A program made the translations under genes and the position numbers. From Typhlomys cinereus (taxonomy: Eukaryota; Chordata; Mammalia; Rodentia; Platacanthomyidae), in contig JALPQD010000004.1 in NCBI GenBank assembly GCA_023101885.1, positions 8,399,421 to 8,463,420 on the forward strand: a stretch of 64,000 nucleotides of DNA, given 5' to 3'. Below the pieces are notes generated by a model. That model ran no database searches. It was not told the DNA's origin and saw only the letters and a list, made by a program, of their open reading frames with translations. This document shows positions 35,400 to 47,950 of this stretch, piece by piece (position 1 is the first letter of the stretch; each line of letters begins with the position of its first letter).

Positions 35400-38300
35400 A
35401 CGAGTAACTTTTATAAGTTTGTGTGAGTAGTTGCAGGCTGCCTTTGATCATGGCTATGCTGTCAACAGTCAATCATGACCTTTGTGACTCATACTGGGGT
35501 CACTGCAGAAACTCTTCTAAAGGTCGGCCCTTTGTTTTTTAGAAAATCAATAAAAGCCATCTCATCTTCATATCTTGATCTAAGGTCAGCAGAAAGCTGA
35601 AGAATGTTTTAAATATTCCTTGAGTTCTAAGTACCAGAGGGATCTTTTGTATGGATTCTGATCCAGCATTGAACAAGAGACCTTTCTTGGCTTATTTCCA
35701 ATTTACCAGTGTTGAAGCTCAGAGTTTTCCCAGGTCTCCTTCAGGAAGCCTTAAAGCTCAGCTCAGATGTCTTTGGCATCGGCAACTCAAAATTACAAAG
35801 AAAAGGGATTTCAGGAGGTAGACCCATCTCAGGTAACCTTTAGACCCATTATATTAGAAGGCCCCTTTCCCTCTAATATAGCAGCATTACATAGCAGCAT
35901 TCTTTTAACACCCCTGAAAGCTCTGATATACAAGTGGAACCTAGTGAATGGGGACCAGAGGATTAACATAAGATCTAATCAATTGTGAATCTTTGCATAT
36001 AATTGAATTAGGAAGACAACTACAGATCTCACAGAATCTGTTAGCTAACTTGGTAATCAAAAGACAGAGATTAAAAAGATTTAAAGTAAATTAGAATTTA
36101 GCACTAAATCAATAGTTATTGACCGCCAACCAACCTCTCACAGCCACTTTTTAACCAGTTGTCCTAACGTTTTTTTTCTTCCCAAATTATCCTGAATTTA
36201 CATCGAGATTCCAGTTACAACATTCTAAGTTTGGAAGGGCTCTCTGCCTTAGAAACACTTTCAAGAAATGATGAAAGCCAAACAGCTTTCATGTTTCCTT
36301 GAAATGATCTGGCATTCCCCTTAGACTTGAGGCCTACGGTGCAATGCCTTATGGGAGAGAAAGCCAATGGGTGCAATGCCTTAAGGGAGAAGGAACCAAG
36401 AGCTCCTCCAAGGGTAGTAACCAGGGTGTCAGCTCTGCATTGCAAGGGGGCAAGTCAGGCCAACCTGGTCCTCCCCTAAATATGGCCCTCGTGATGTTTG
36501 TTGATCCTGCTGTCTGTGTACTGACAGCAATGTGGTGACAGTAATCTCATCCCACAGGTGTGTCTCACACACTCTGTATGGGTAAAGTCATCCTTTCACA
36601 TCTGTGGGTACAGCTGATGTTGACAGAGCCCGAGGCTGTTTGCTACCGTGTCTCTGTCCTCGGCCATCTGCCCTGTCTTTAGTCAGAAAGAATCCTTCTG
36701 TTTCTGATTGCCCCATTCCAGACTAATCCATTTGTCCTTGGAATGATCTAGAACTGTCCAGTGAGCTACATGATTAACTGGTCATCACATTCTAATTTGT
36801 CCTTCACATATTCTTTTCCTCACTTAACTAATTTTGCCAGTTCAATCCTTGACCTTGAAAACTGGTATACTAGTAACCCACACTTTCTTAACCATATGTG
36901 CTAAAGGTTGCTATGCAGTAGGTCAGCATTTCCCTGTGGTAGGTCAAAATTTTTCCAGTCATAAGTCTTCTTTATGTCTCAGTCTTCCTTCTAAAAAGTG
37001 AGAAGGTATAGGACTTCTCTCATTAGAAAGAGGGTTTCCTAAGGCTCTGTATTCCCTCTGTGACCTCTATGGTCACCTTGAGAGTCCTTAGATGCTTAAA
37101 AGAGGTCATAAGATTTTCCCCAGCGCCTCTACATAATCATGTTTCTGAGGTTTCATTAAAACTGGTGAAAGGTTCTCTGTCCCAACTCTGTTCAGACACA
37201 AAGGAATTATTGTCGATTTGACCTTTAGTTGTCAAATGGCCAACTTTTTTTTTCTGCTGATGGAAATCTTGAATAATTCCAAAATGTCAGGTCCTCAGGC
37301 CACCCTTCACTACAGGTCAATCAGGCCGCCATCTACCCAGCCACACATTCCTAAATATGAAGCACACTCCTGAAAGAAATGAGAGTAAGCAACAGGGAGA
37401 CCAAAGACTTTTATTCTCATGACTTGCCCTTTGGGACATGGGAGCTACACCTAGAAGAAGAGCCTATCTTCAAGGACATGACCAAAGTTAAAAGATGTGG
37501 ATCATGTAAGGAAATAAAGATCAGCAGCTGTACTTTTCCTTGAAACATTAGCAATAACACCAACAGTTCTCTCCTAGCCAATAGAAATGAAGGCAAAATG
37601 ATAGAGGGAATAACATAACCTTTCGCTTTGATTGAGAAAGGTACCGGAATTGCTTAATGTCCCATGAAATCTGTCTGAATGGATCCTGTTGAAGTGTGCC
37701 AGCTGGAGGAAATATTATTTATAAAAGCAACAATCACCATTCAGCAAGGAAGCAGAAACTCTGAAATAATGTGGAAAATTTTTATTTCAAACTCCCATTC
37801 TTAACTGTCTCCTTGAAGGACTTTCATATAAATTAAACAGGTTCTCTTTGATTGTTTCCAAAGTAACTCCCCCTCACCCCCTGCTAACTCCTCACTTTAA
37901 TAGGGCAGTCTCTAGCACTTGTTCCGTGAAATTTCACAGACTACATGACAAAGATAGAGTGGAGCAGAGTCAGTACATAGCATATTATGCAGATGGTCTC
38001 ACAGATCTCACAGATCATGATGATGTTAGAGTTCATTTTAAAAATCCATAGTCATGTGTGGTAGATGGGAGCCATCCATGAGTTCTCTAGAAAGCAACGG
38101 CACCACATTCTACCTCCTATTCTTCCAACCCATGTGAAGATGCTGTCCTTATGTCAGGGTCACATTGTCAGAACAGAGAATATTCAGGAAGTCACGGGGC
38201 TCGTTAAAACTAGCCTGTTCACCACCTGTAGTAAGATTAATGAGGTTGTGTGGTTGCCAAATCTTTGATCCGAAAAAGAACATGTTTCCAGACAAACAAT

Positions 38301-39350
38301 GAAAGTTTTTATTAAATTTTTTCATATGGCATAAGACCAGTGTGAGAGTTATTCAAGATCATGAGCTGATCTATAAGATCATCTGGATACCTTGATGAAA
38401 ATACTGTGATGTGGCTGTCAAGCTCATGAACCTGCTTCTGATACTCTCAAGAAACTAAGGCACCATCACCAAGGGTTAACTTGAGTCTTGTGAGAGATTG
38501 ACTAAGAATAGATAGTCACTTGGAAAGACATTGATAACAGAATTTGTGTACATTTTTATCTACTAAACCTATCTCTATTTATAATTAATATGGAAACATG
38601 ATTCCCAGAACAGCACTGGAGTGCTGTTCATAATGTATAGAAGTCTATTGTGATACACTGATTATACTTTTACCAGAACACTCAAAGTACAGCTCCTGAA
38701 ATAGAATATAGAGCTGAGACTCTAGGTAGAAACATCAGCTACAATCTCAGGCTTTAAGGATAGGGAACTCGGCAACATCTTGGTACCTGTGGGTTCAGCA
38801 GCTCCATTCCTTCTGGAAGGTCCATCCATTGTACTTAAGGGAGGTTTTCACGTCTTTCTGCTCCTGACACTTGATATACCTAAGGAGCATGCCAAGCCCA
38901 AGGTGCTTCAGCAAGAGCCTCCTGATGGGTCTCCAGCTGGTCCAAAATACACAACATTTCTTCCACTGGTAACCTGCAGTGTCGTTTCCACGTGTGTCCA
39001 CATTTAAGGAACATCAAAGATTTTTTTAGCTAGTATAATTGAAGATGACTTATTAAGAATTATTTGTATTTAAGATTCATAAACAGTCCAGCATATTGCA
39101 AGAGGTTAAGGAAGAATATATTCTATATGAAAATCATCTAATGTATATTTAGCAATATTGCAAATCTACCCATACAAACAAAACCTCCCGTGTACCCTGT
39201 TCTCAAGACTTCATCAATCCTGTGATTTTTAGTTTTCAATTGCTGCTATTGTTTTATTTATAATAATAAATAAATTAGTTTAGTTTTATGATGTTCAATT
39301 TGCTATATTAAAGATTATTTGGTTACTTTATATAATTTATATTATTATTA
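35400..39350. other. Unassigned DNA, about 4 kb
   Basis: No gene, RNA or confidently named repeat. Short frames (35767-35988, 36215-36445, 37848-38268, 38780-39007) lack motifs and have no splice or domain support. Parts such as 36980-37450 could be old LTR-type repeat, but I cannot name a family. Confidence 0.45.
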
Positions 39351-39354
39351 TTGT

Positions 39355-39460
39355 ATATTATGTATATGTGCAGGCATATGTATGCAGGCATATACCACAG
39401 CACATATAGCAGAGTGTGGAGGGGAGAGGGCAACTTTTGGAGTCAGTTCTCTCCTACTTT
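39355..39460 (-). mobile_element. Old SINE, left part, split by an insertion
   Basis: Minus-strand old SINE ('gagtgtggaggggagagggc', 'cttttggagtcagttctctc') that continues at 39740-39925 and ends with the complement of a tRNA-like head near 'attgagccatctttccagtc'. The L1/5S block sits between the two halves. Confidence 0.6.
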
Positions 39461-39739
39461 TTAAAAATTTTTTATGTTGCATGCATGAATATGGTGAATT
39501 TATGATTTTTTCACCATTTAGTCCCCAATTCTATCCCCTTTCCTTTTTCCCTTACAACCCTTCATCTCATCTGCCAGACTTCTTGTTTATAAATCTTTTC
39601 CCACTGTGTTTCATCTGATGACATATGCTTAACTTGATTCAAGCTCCAGCAAGTATCATAGATCAGTGAACACGCTTGATCTGGTCTGATCTCAGGAGCT
39701 AAGCAGGGTATGATCTGATTAGTACTTGGATGGGAGTCC
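39461..39739 (-). mobile_element. L1 3' end joined to a 5S rRNA-derived segment
   Basis: Minus-strand 3' end of an old L1 (39461-39666; 'gcatgaatatggtgaattta'), homologous to 50246-50530 and 7208-7510. It is directly followed by a 5S rRNA-like segment on the plus strand. The whole block lies between similar 9-bp repeats (tcctacttt, 39452-39460; ttctacttt, near 39740-39748), suggesting a single composite insertion into an old SINE. Confidence 0.6.
39667..39739 (+). pseudogene. 5S rRNA pseudogene fragment
   Basis: Matches about nucleotides 20-92 of mammalian 5S rRNA, including 'gagctaagcagggt' (A-box region of the internal promoter) and 'ttagtacttggatgggag' (C-box region). The first 19 or so and last 28 or so bases are missing, and several bases differ ('tatgatctgat' where the gene has a GC-rich stretch). 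Not a functional 5S gene. Confidence 0.85.
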
Positions 39740-39925
39740 TTCTACTTTCTTAAGACAAACTTCCAGGAGAGTCTCCTGCCCCTGCTTCCCAGGTTGCTGT
39801 GGAAGTATGGATGTCAGAAATGTGAGTCATACCATCTAACTGTGGGTTCCAAGAATCAAATACAGCTCATTAGACATGTGTACTACAAGGTCTTTTATAC
39901 ATTGAGCCATCTTTCCAGTCCTCTC
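39740..39925 (-). mobile_element. Old SINE, right part
   Basis: Continuation of the SINE at 39355-39460, ending in the complement of the tRNA-like head ('ggactggaaagatggctcaa'). Confidence 0.55.
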
Positions 39926-39961
39926 CAGTTATTTATCAAATGTTGGTGAAGACTATTTGGA

Positions 39962-40075
39962 CGACTGGATGTGGTAGATATACCTATGATCTCAGCATTC
40001 TGTAAGTTAAGGCAGAAGTGTGACAAGTTCAAGGTCAGACTGGGCTACACAGTAATATACTGTATCAAAGGAGAA
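39962..40075 (+). mobile_element. B1 SINE
   Basis: 7SL-derived B1 layout: 'ctggatgtggtagatatacc', 'tgatctcagcattctgtaag' and 'gttcaaggtcagactgggct', ending 'acacagtaatatactgtatc'. Its RNA polymerase III A and B boxes are eroded. Confidence 0.75.
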
Positions 40076-40208
40076 AAAATTATTTTAACATTTATTTGAT
40101 GAGTATAATGCCATTGCATTTTTATATATATCTTTCAAATAGCTATTTGCAAATAGCTACTCATGGTTAAATAGGGTTCATTCATGCCACTAGTGCTAGA
40201 AAAGATTT

Positions 40209-40498
40209 TTTTTTTATTCAATTGTGCATGGGTATGTGTGTGTATGTATATGTGTGTGTGTGTAGAACCACGGGCAAATTCGGGAGCCACCATGGACTGC
40301 CTCCACCTACTCCTTGTTTACTCTGCCCCGGGATTCACATGCTCCGCACTACCAGGACCAGAAATGCAGGCTGTCCCCGCTTCCACCCAGTGTCTATACG
40401 CTTCCACCCGGCGTCTATACGTGGGGTCTAGGGTCTGAACTCAAGACCTTCCGCCTGCAAGGCAGAGGCTTAACCCCTGAGCCACCTCTCCAGCCCCA
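40209..40498 (-). mobile_element. Young tRNA-headed SINE (DIP-like) with an internal duplication
   Basis: A perfect 15-bp TSD, tgctagaaaagattt, lies at 40194-40208 and 40499-40513. Inside, a unit of about 21 bp ('cttccacccrgygtctatacg', two variants) is tandemly duplicated at about 40379-40422. Other copies have it once. Confidence 0.92.
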
Positions 40499-40513
40499 TG
40501 CTAGAAAAGATTT

Positions 40514-42257
40514 ATACAACTCCTTCACTGTTATTTCTACCCATTTCTGTCCAATGGCTAGCTAACAGCATGAAGTTTCACTGGTAAAGCATACTAATTG
40601 AATCTGTGTAGATGGAGTTTTAGTTAGAAGCATGACAAAATTACTTTATTACTTACATTGATTTATACTTATAATATGTGTATTAGTTCAAACTACAAAT
40701 TATTTTTTGTCTGTTTTACTGATGATTTTTTTAGCTGAAAAGAAGGTAAAAATCAGCCAGATGGACTAGAACCTTGACTTCTCTATCACAGGAGAAGACT
40801 ACAATGAAAGAAAGAAAGAAAGAAAGAAAGAAGAAAGAAAGAAAGAGAAGGAGGGAAGGAAAGAAGGAAGACAAGGGAAAGAAGGAGTGAGGAAAAGGAT
40901 GAAAAGAAGCATTGCTTTAAAACACGTGTATTTAAATTAGAGGGCTCTTGAAGCTACTGGTTCTAAGATGTGGGCCAGTGATGGAAGAGAGATTTATTTA
41001 TATAGAGTTGAAAATTCCACAGAGTAGTGAAAATCCCCCAAATGCAAAACATTTTGTTTTTTCAAAAAAGCCCACTTTTCCATTCCTTCCAGAAAGAGAA
41101 AAAGGAATACAAGTTTCTTAGACTGGTCTGTGACAACTTTGGATCCTATAGCAAACTTTGAAGGGAAGCTTCCAGTGCTTTCTTTTGCTGTCTCCTTCTT
41201 CTGGGGCCCTACAGATGAGTTCTTCAGGAGTAAAGCTTTAAGGAGAAAGAACTGGTTCAGTCTAGGTTGGCTTATTTTTATCATTCTAATGGTGAATGAT
41301 TAGCCTCCAGTCTTAGAGATGCCTGACACTTTAAAGACCTGTTGATTTAGATTGGCATGGGCTAAGGTGTACAGTGTCTCTAAATACGGAACCTCTGTGT
41401 TCTTAAATATTTAATCAGTATAAAAGAATTAGGTGCGGTCTGTGGAAGAACTCCGTGTGCTGCAGACTGTCATTAATGGACTCTCTGGACACAGCTGTAC
41501 AATGTGCAAGGAGTGTCCAGCAAAACCAAATCAACATATAAATGTCAAAACAAAAAGGAACTCTACTTCAATATGATCTTTCTGTCAGACAGATACTTCC
41601 TACTCGGTTGGAGAGGTCTCAATGTTTCCTGGACAGAAAAGGGTGTGTGTATTCTTCCAATCACCCTGCTGACCCAATCGGCAATTTCCCATCTAATTTT
41701 ACTAATAATTTTCAGGTTTGATTCATCAATTCATTTTACAGTATCTACCAGGATTTTTTTCCCCATCCTTTACTTTCTAAACATATAATCTAGAAGAAAG
41801 GCTAGACTTCTCCGGAGTAATTAGAACCCACTGGGAAAAGGTGTTTACACTTGAGGACAGTGAGTCATGACACTTATTTGCTCTGTTATTAAGTGGTGGC
41901 AATGGCCTAATGAGCCAACAACATCTTGATCCAGTTGGAATCAGTACCGCTTAACTTTCTCTCCCTGCCTGTGACCTGCCCTGGAGAGTTGTGTTCAGAA
42001 CAAAGGTTCACCTGAGGGAACTCGTGGATTTCTCCAGCTCATGTGAGCCATTATATTACAAAATGGAAGGATTCAAACTGAAAGACAAAAGAAGGGATCC
42101 AGCAGTAAGAGAATCATCTTTGTTTTCTCTTTCTTCCTTGCTTGATGACTAGGGAAGCATCTGTATGTGTTAGGCTTAAATCCTGTCTCTGCTTTCTGAA
42201 TTTTCAGATGGGTGGAAGACCCAATCGATTATTATTCACTTACTATGCAGTCTGAAA
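40514..42257. other. Unassigned DNA with a GAAA-rich run
   Basis: A purine-rich (GAAA)n/(GAAG)n tract lies at 40806-40911. No gene is recognised elsewhere in this stretch; the 96- and 94-codon frames (40994-41284, 41504-41788) have no known domain. Confidence 0.5.
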
Positions 42258-42269
42258 AGGAGTGACATA

Positions 42270-42787
42270 TCAATCACATAGAACTAGGCCAGCCTAATCT
42301 CTCCCCATCCTGGAGCTCAGGGACATTTGCGGAAGAGGGGGTGGTAAGATTGTAAGAGCAAAAGGATGGGAGGAGCAACGATTTGCAAGATTCTCAACAA
42401 TAGTTGGGGCCAAAGCAATCATAATGGGACTTTGCATGCCCTGCGCAATGTCCAGCGCACTGTTGCTCTCATAAAGTCTAGCATCTGTTAAGGGCACCGA
42501 GACCCCTGGAGGCAAGGGATTGACAGCCATAGTAGTGATCTTATGCTTAAGGGGAACAAGAGAAAGGGCTTATGGAAATGCCACTGGGTCCTTATATGTC
42601 ATCGGAGAGGAGGACCCAGTGGAGAGTTAGGCGTACACAATAAAGGACTCTCTGGGAATTGGGGGGGAGGCACTGGGGGAAGGGGAGGGGGAGGAGGGGG
42701 TTTGGGGGGAGGAGGGGGGAGGGAGGGAACTGGTAAAAAATTTTAAAATGTATAATTAAATTTTTAATAAAAAAAGGAAAAAAAAAG
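42270..42787 (+). mobile_element. 5'-truncated L1 with a private 3' end, plus strand
   Basis: 518 bp of L1 3' UTR bounded by a perfect 12-bp TSD, aggagtgacata, at 42258-42269 and 42788-42799. After the G-rich tract it ends with 'ggtaaaaaattttaaaatgt', an AT-rich run and an A-tail interrupted by GG. The other L1s here end with 'cctattaagtttgtatgag'. The same end is found at about 25665-25715 (minus), so the two are siblings. Confidence 0.93.
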
Positions 42788-44064
42788 AGGAGTGACATAG
42801 TGTAAATACACATCTTTGTGACAACCCCTGGGACTATCTCTTAATTGAGGCCTACAGCAGGTGGTACGGGAGCTCCCAGAGGAAATCGCACATGAATGGG
42901 CCTAAGGGTAAGGTGAGAGAGAGTACTCAGCAGTGGGACACCATGTGCAAGGCTTCAAAAAACGGTCAGAAAACAGAAGGGCATATACTACATGAAGCTA
43001 AGGAGGTAGGCATTATCCTGAGTGCTGTTGAAGCTAAATGGTCTTGGACACAATCAGATTTGTATCTTTTTTTTTTTTTCAGCTCATACAAACTTATTAG
43101 GTACACCAGTTCCCTCCCTCCCTCCTCCTCCCCCCGTACCCCCTGCTCCCCCTCCCCACCCCTCTCCCTCCCCATCCCCCAGTGCCTCCCGCCCCAATTC
43201 CCAGAGAGTCCTTTCTTGTGCATGTCTGATTTTCCTCTGGGCCCTCCTCTCCGATGACATACAAGGACCCAGTGGCCTTTCCCTAAACCCTTTCCTGGGT
43301 TCCCCTTAGGTATAGGAACACTGCTGTGGCTGCCAATCCTTTGCCTCCAAGGATCTTGGTGCCTTTAGCAGATGCTAGACTTTGTGAGGTCAACAGTGTG
43401 TTGGACAATGCGCAGGGCATGCAAAGTCCAATTATGATTGCTTCAGCCCTAACTAGTATAGAGTATCTTACATATCATTGCTCCTCCCATCCTTATGCTC
43501 TTACACTCTTACCGCCCCCTCTTCCGCAAATTTCCCTGAGCTTCAAGATGGGGAGAGACTAAGCTGGCCTAGTTCTAGGTGGTTGATATAGAGTCTCTGA
43601 AGTTCTGGATTGTGGTTTGTTGATTTTCTTTTGCAGTTTTGCTGCTCCTGCAATGCCCTTCACTCTATCCTGGTGGGCATTGTATGTTACCCCCTGGCCA
43701 GAGACAAAAAGCTGTTAGAGTCTTGTGATAGAAGCACATTCAAAGGTAGATGTAATAAAAGTGGGAAACCACAGTAAGGGAGGGGTCTATCACTCATTTG
43801 CAAAATGGTTACTTTTTATCTGCCAGACTATATGCCCTCCTCTTCTGGTGAGATCACACCCCCTCGGTAGTAAATGATCAGGAACAAAAGTCTTTGAACT
43901 TAATCAGATGTCTCATTACTTATTTGGGTCCTTGGTGGAGGCCTATTTTCCCTGCTGTAACATGGTCCCTTCTCTCCTTGTTTCTTGTGTGACCCTCCTA
44001 CCCCATCCCTCCTGTTCATAATCCTTGGAATTACTGTCTCTAGGTGGGCTGGGTGGGTTTGGTA

Positions 44065-47000
44065 CTAGGAGCCACCTATTAGGGAGTACATACAGCACTT
44101 AATTTTCTGGGTTTGGGATACTTCACTTAATATAATTGTTTCTAATGACATCCATTTCCCGGCAAATTCCAGTAATTCATCATTTTTGATGGATGAGTAT
44201 ACTCCATTGTATAGATGTACCACAGTTTCCTTATCCACTTGTCAACTGTTGGACATTTGGGCTGATTCCATGACTTTGCTATTGTAAACAGTGCTGCTGT
44301 GAACATGGTCGTGCTTGTGCTATCGAGGTGAACCTCTGCTGTATGGGGGGTTATTCCCAAAAGTGGAATAGCAGGGTCATACTGGCATTTCAATCTTTAA
44401 TTTCTTTAAGAATCTCCAGACGGCTCGCCAGAGTGGCTGTATGAGCCTGCATTCCCACCAGCAATGTAGGAGAGTTCCCCTCTCTCCACATCCTCTCCAA
44501 CATTTGTTGTTGTTTGTATTGTGGATTTTTGCCATCCTGACCGGGGTGAGATGATATCTCAGGGAAGTTTTGATTTTCATTTCCCTGATGGCTAAGGAAG
44601 TGGAGCATTTTTTCAGATATTTGTTAGACATTTTAATTTCATCCCTGGTAAAGTTTCTTTTAAGTTCCAGGGCCCATTTTTTAATTGGGCCATTGGTTTC
44701 CTTGGTGTTTAGTTTTCTAAGTTCTTTGTGCACTCTGGACAGCAGAGTTCTATCAGATGTGTGGTTAGTGAAGATTTTCTCCCATTCTGTGGTTTGCCTT
44801 TGAGCTCGTGTTACAATCTCTTTATTTGAACAGAAGCTCTTTAATTTCACAAGATCCCAACTGTTGAGAGTTGGTAGCAGTGACTGTGCCATTGGATGTC
44901 TGTTTAGGAACTGTTGGCCTAGCCCAATCAGCTCGAGGGAGTTCCCTATCCTTTCAACTATGGTTTTTATAGTCTCTGGCCTGATATCAAGGTCCTTGAT
45001 CCATTTGGAATTAAGTCTTGTACATGGTGACAAGTACGGGTCCAGCTTTAATCTTCTGCATGTGGAGATCCAGTTTTGCCAGCACCATTTGTTGAAGATG
45101 CTGTTCTTTTTCCATTGGATTCTTTGGGCCCCTTTGTCAAAGACCAAATGGCTGTAATTTTGTGGGCTTATATCTGGGTCTTCAATCCTTATCCATTGAT
45201 CTGTGTGTCTATTTTGGAGCCAGTACCAGGCTGTCTTTATAACTATGGATTTGTAATGTAGACTAAGGTTCGGTATGGTAATACCTCCAGCAGTGTTTTT
45301 GTTACTCAGGATTGTTTTTGCTATCCTGGGTCTTTTGTGCCTCCATATGAACTTTGAGATTGTTTGGTCAACTTCTTTGAAGAATTGCTTTGGGATTTTG
45401 ATTGGTATAGCATTGAATCTGTATATTGCCTTTGGTAGGATGGTCATTTTTACGATGTTGATTCTGCCAATCCAGGAACAAGGGAGGTCTTTCCACCTTC
45501 TGGTGTCTTCTGCAATTTCTTTCTTTAGGGTTTTAAAGTTTTCATTGTAAAGGTCTTTTCCTCCTTAGTTAGGTTTATACCAAGGTATTTCATTTTTTTA
45601 GGGGCTATAGTAAATGGGATTGTTTCTCTCAAGGCTTTTTCACTTCTTTCATTCTGGGCATATAGGAAGGCCTCTGATTTTTGCACATTTATTTTGTATC
45701 CTGCCACCCTGCTGAACTTCTCAATTAGTTCTCAATTAGTTCCAGGAACTTCCTGGTGGAGTTTTTGGGATCACTCAGGTATAAGATCATGTCATCTGCA
45801 AATAGGGATAGCTTGACTTCTTCCTTGCCGATTTGAATCCCTCTTATGTCCCTTTCTTGTCTTATGGCTTCAGCTAAGACTTCAAGTACAATATTGAATA
45901 GAAGTGGTGAGAGTGGACAGCCTTGTCTAGTTCCTGATCGAAGTGGGAATGCTTCCAATTGTTCCCCATTGAGCATAATCCTTGCTGTGGGCTTGTTGTA
46001 TGTAGCTTTTATTATATTGATAAAGGTTCCTTCCATTCCCACTGTCTCTAGCGTTTTGATCATAAAAGGCTGTTGAATCTTGTCAAAAGCTTTTTCTGCA
46101 TCTATCGAGAGTATCATGTGGTCTTGGACTTTGGACTGGTTTACATGATGAATTATATTTATTGATTTGCGTATGTTGAACCAACCTTGTGTGCCGGGGA
46201 TGAAGCCTACTTGGTCCCCATGAATGATCTTTTTAATATGTTTTTGAATCCGATTTGCTAAGACTTTGTTGAGAATCTTTGCGTCTGAGTTCATCAGGGA
46301 GATCGGCCTATAGTTTTCTTTTTTAAGTGAATCTTTATTAGGTTTTGGGATTAAAACAATATTAGCTTCATAGAAGGAATTTGGTAGTGTTCCTTCCTTT
46401 GCTATTTGATGGAACAGTTTAAGGAGTATTGGTGTTATTAACTCCTTAAATGTCTGGTAGAACTCTGTGCTGAATTCATCTGGTCCAGGACATTTTTTGG
46501 TGGGAAGATTCGAGATTACTTCCTCAATTTCCTTATAGGTTATAGGACTATTTAAATAATTCACAACTTCCTGATTCAATTTAGGTAAATTGTGTTTACT
46601 TAGAAATTCATCCATCTCTTTTGTGTTGTCAAACTTCACAGAGTATAAGTTTTTGAAATATGATGTTATAATTCTCTGGATTTCTTGGGTATCAGTAGTG
46701 ATAACTCCATGTTCATTTCTAATTTTGTTAATTTGGGTTTTCTCTCTCTTGCTTTTGGTTAGTTTAGCTAGGGGTGTATCAATCTTGTTGATTTTTTCAA
46801 AGAACCAGCTTTTTGACTGGTCGATTTTTTCTATCGTTTTCTTAATCTCAATTTCAGATATTTCTCCCCTTATTTTGCTAATCTCCTCTCTTCTACTACT
46901 TTTGGGATCAGATTGCTCTAGTTTCTCTAAAGCTTTAAGCTGCATTGTTAAGTTGTTCATTTCTGATGTTTCCATTTTTTTGATGTAGGCATTAAGAGCT

Positions 47001-47900
47001 ATGAACTTACCTCTTAGAACAGCTTTCATTGTGTCCCAGAGATTTTGGTAAGTTGTATTTTTGTTATCATTCACTTTCAGGAAATCTTGAATTTCCTTTT
47101 TAATTTCTTCCTGAATCCAGTTCTCATTCAGCATCATAGTGTTAAGTTTCCAGGAGTTAGTGTATTTTTCTCTTGTTTGATGTGTTGTGGATGTCCAGCT
47201 TTAGGCCGTGGTGGTCTGATAGGGCACAGGTTAGAATTTCAACTTTCTTGTATATGTGTAGATTCATTTTGTGGCCCAATATGTGATCTATTTTGGAGAA
47301 AGTTCCGTGTGCTGCTGAGAAAAATGTATATTCTTTGGTGCGTGGGTGAAAAGTTCGATAGAGTTCTGTAAGGTCCATTTCTTTCAGGGTTTGATTAAGT
47401 TCCAAAGTGTCTCTGTTAAGCTTTTGACCTGTTGATCTATCCCATGTTGAGAGGGCGGTGTTGAAGTCCCCAAGAATTATTGTTTGGGGGTTGATTTCTT
47501 GCTTTAGACGCTGTAGGGTTTTCTTAATGAATGTGGAGGGGCCCGTATTGGGTGCATATATGTTCAGTATTGTGAAGTCTTCCTGCTGAATTGTACCTGT
47601 GACTAAAATGTAGTATCCATCCGTGTCTCTTATAATTTTCTTTGTTTTGAAGTTCACTTTGTCTGATAGCATAATGGCTACCCCTGCCTGTTTTCTGCTT
47701 CCATTTGCTTGTAGAATTGTTGACCAGCCTTTTATTTTTAGAGCGTGCCTATCTTTTGTGGTGAGATGGGTTTCCTGCAGGCAGCAGATTGATGGATTGT
47801 GATTTTTAATCCAAGTTTGTAATCTGTGTCTCTTGATCGGTGAATTAATTCCATTAACATATAGTGTTATAATGGAGAAACTATTGTTAATTCCAGACAT
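44065..47900 (-). pseudogene. L1 copy 2 ORF2, frameshifted at several points
   Basis: About 3.84 kb, the expected ORF2 length. The endonuclease (47900-47157) shows LYVNGINSP, 'CCLQETHL', 'ILGDFNT' and '[10 protein letters not shown]'. The reverse transcriptase (within 47137-45725) shows FADDMILY (complement near 45780-45805). The C-terminal part (45447-44377) includes the Cys-containing '[18 protein letters not shown]'. Compared with copy 1, breaks are an extra T at about 47163-47168, an 11-bp tandem duplication (ctcaattagtt twice) at about 45720-45741, one missing base near 45560, and one extra base near 44380. All are small, consistent with neutral decay of a once-intact element. Confidence 0.92.
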
Positions 47901-47950
47901 TTATTATGTTTAGTAGCTTTTATAAGTATATTTCTTCGCTTTTAATGGTG

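Noticed and set aside
36980..37450. Possible LTR-like sequence
   Set aside because: I could not find matching second copies, terminal repeats or a TSD, so no element is called.
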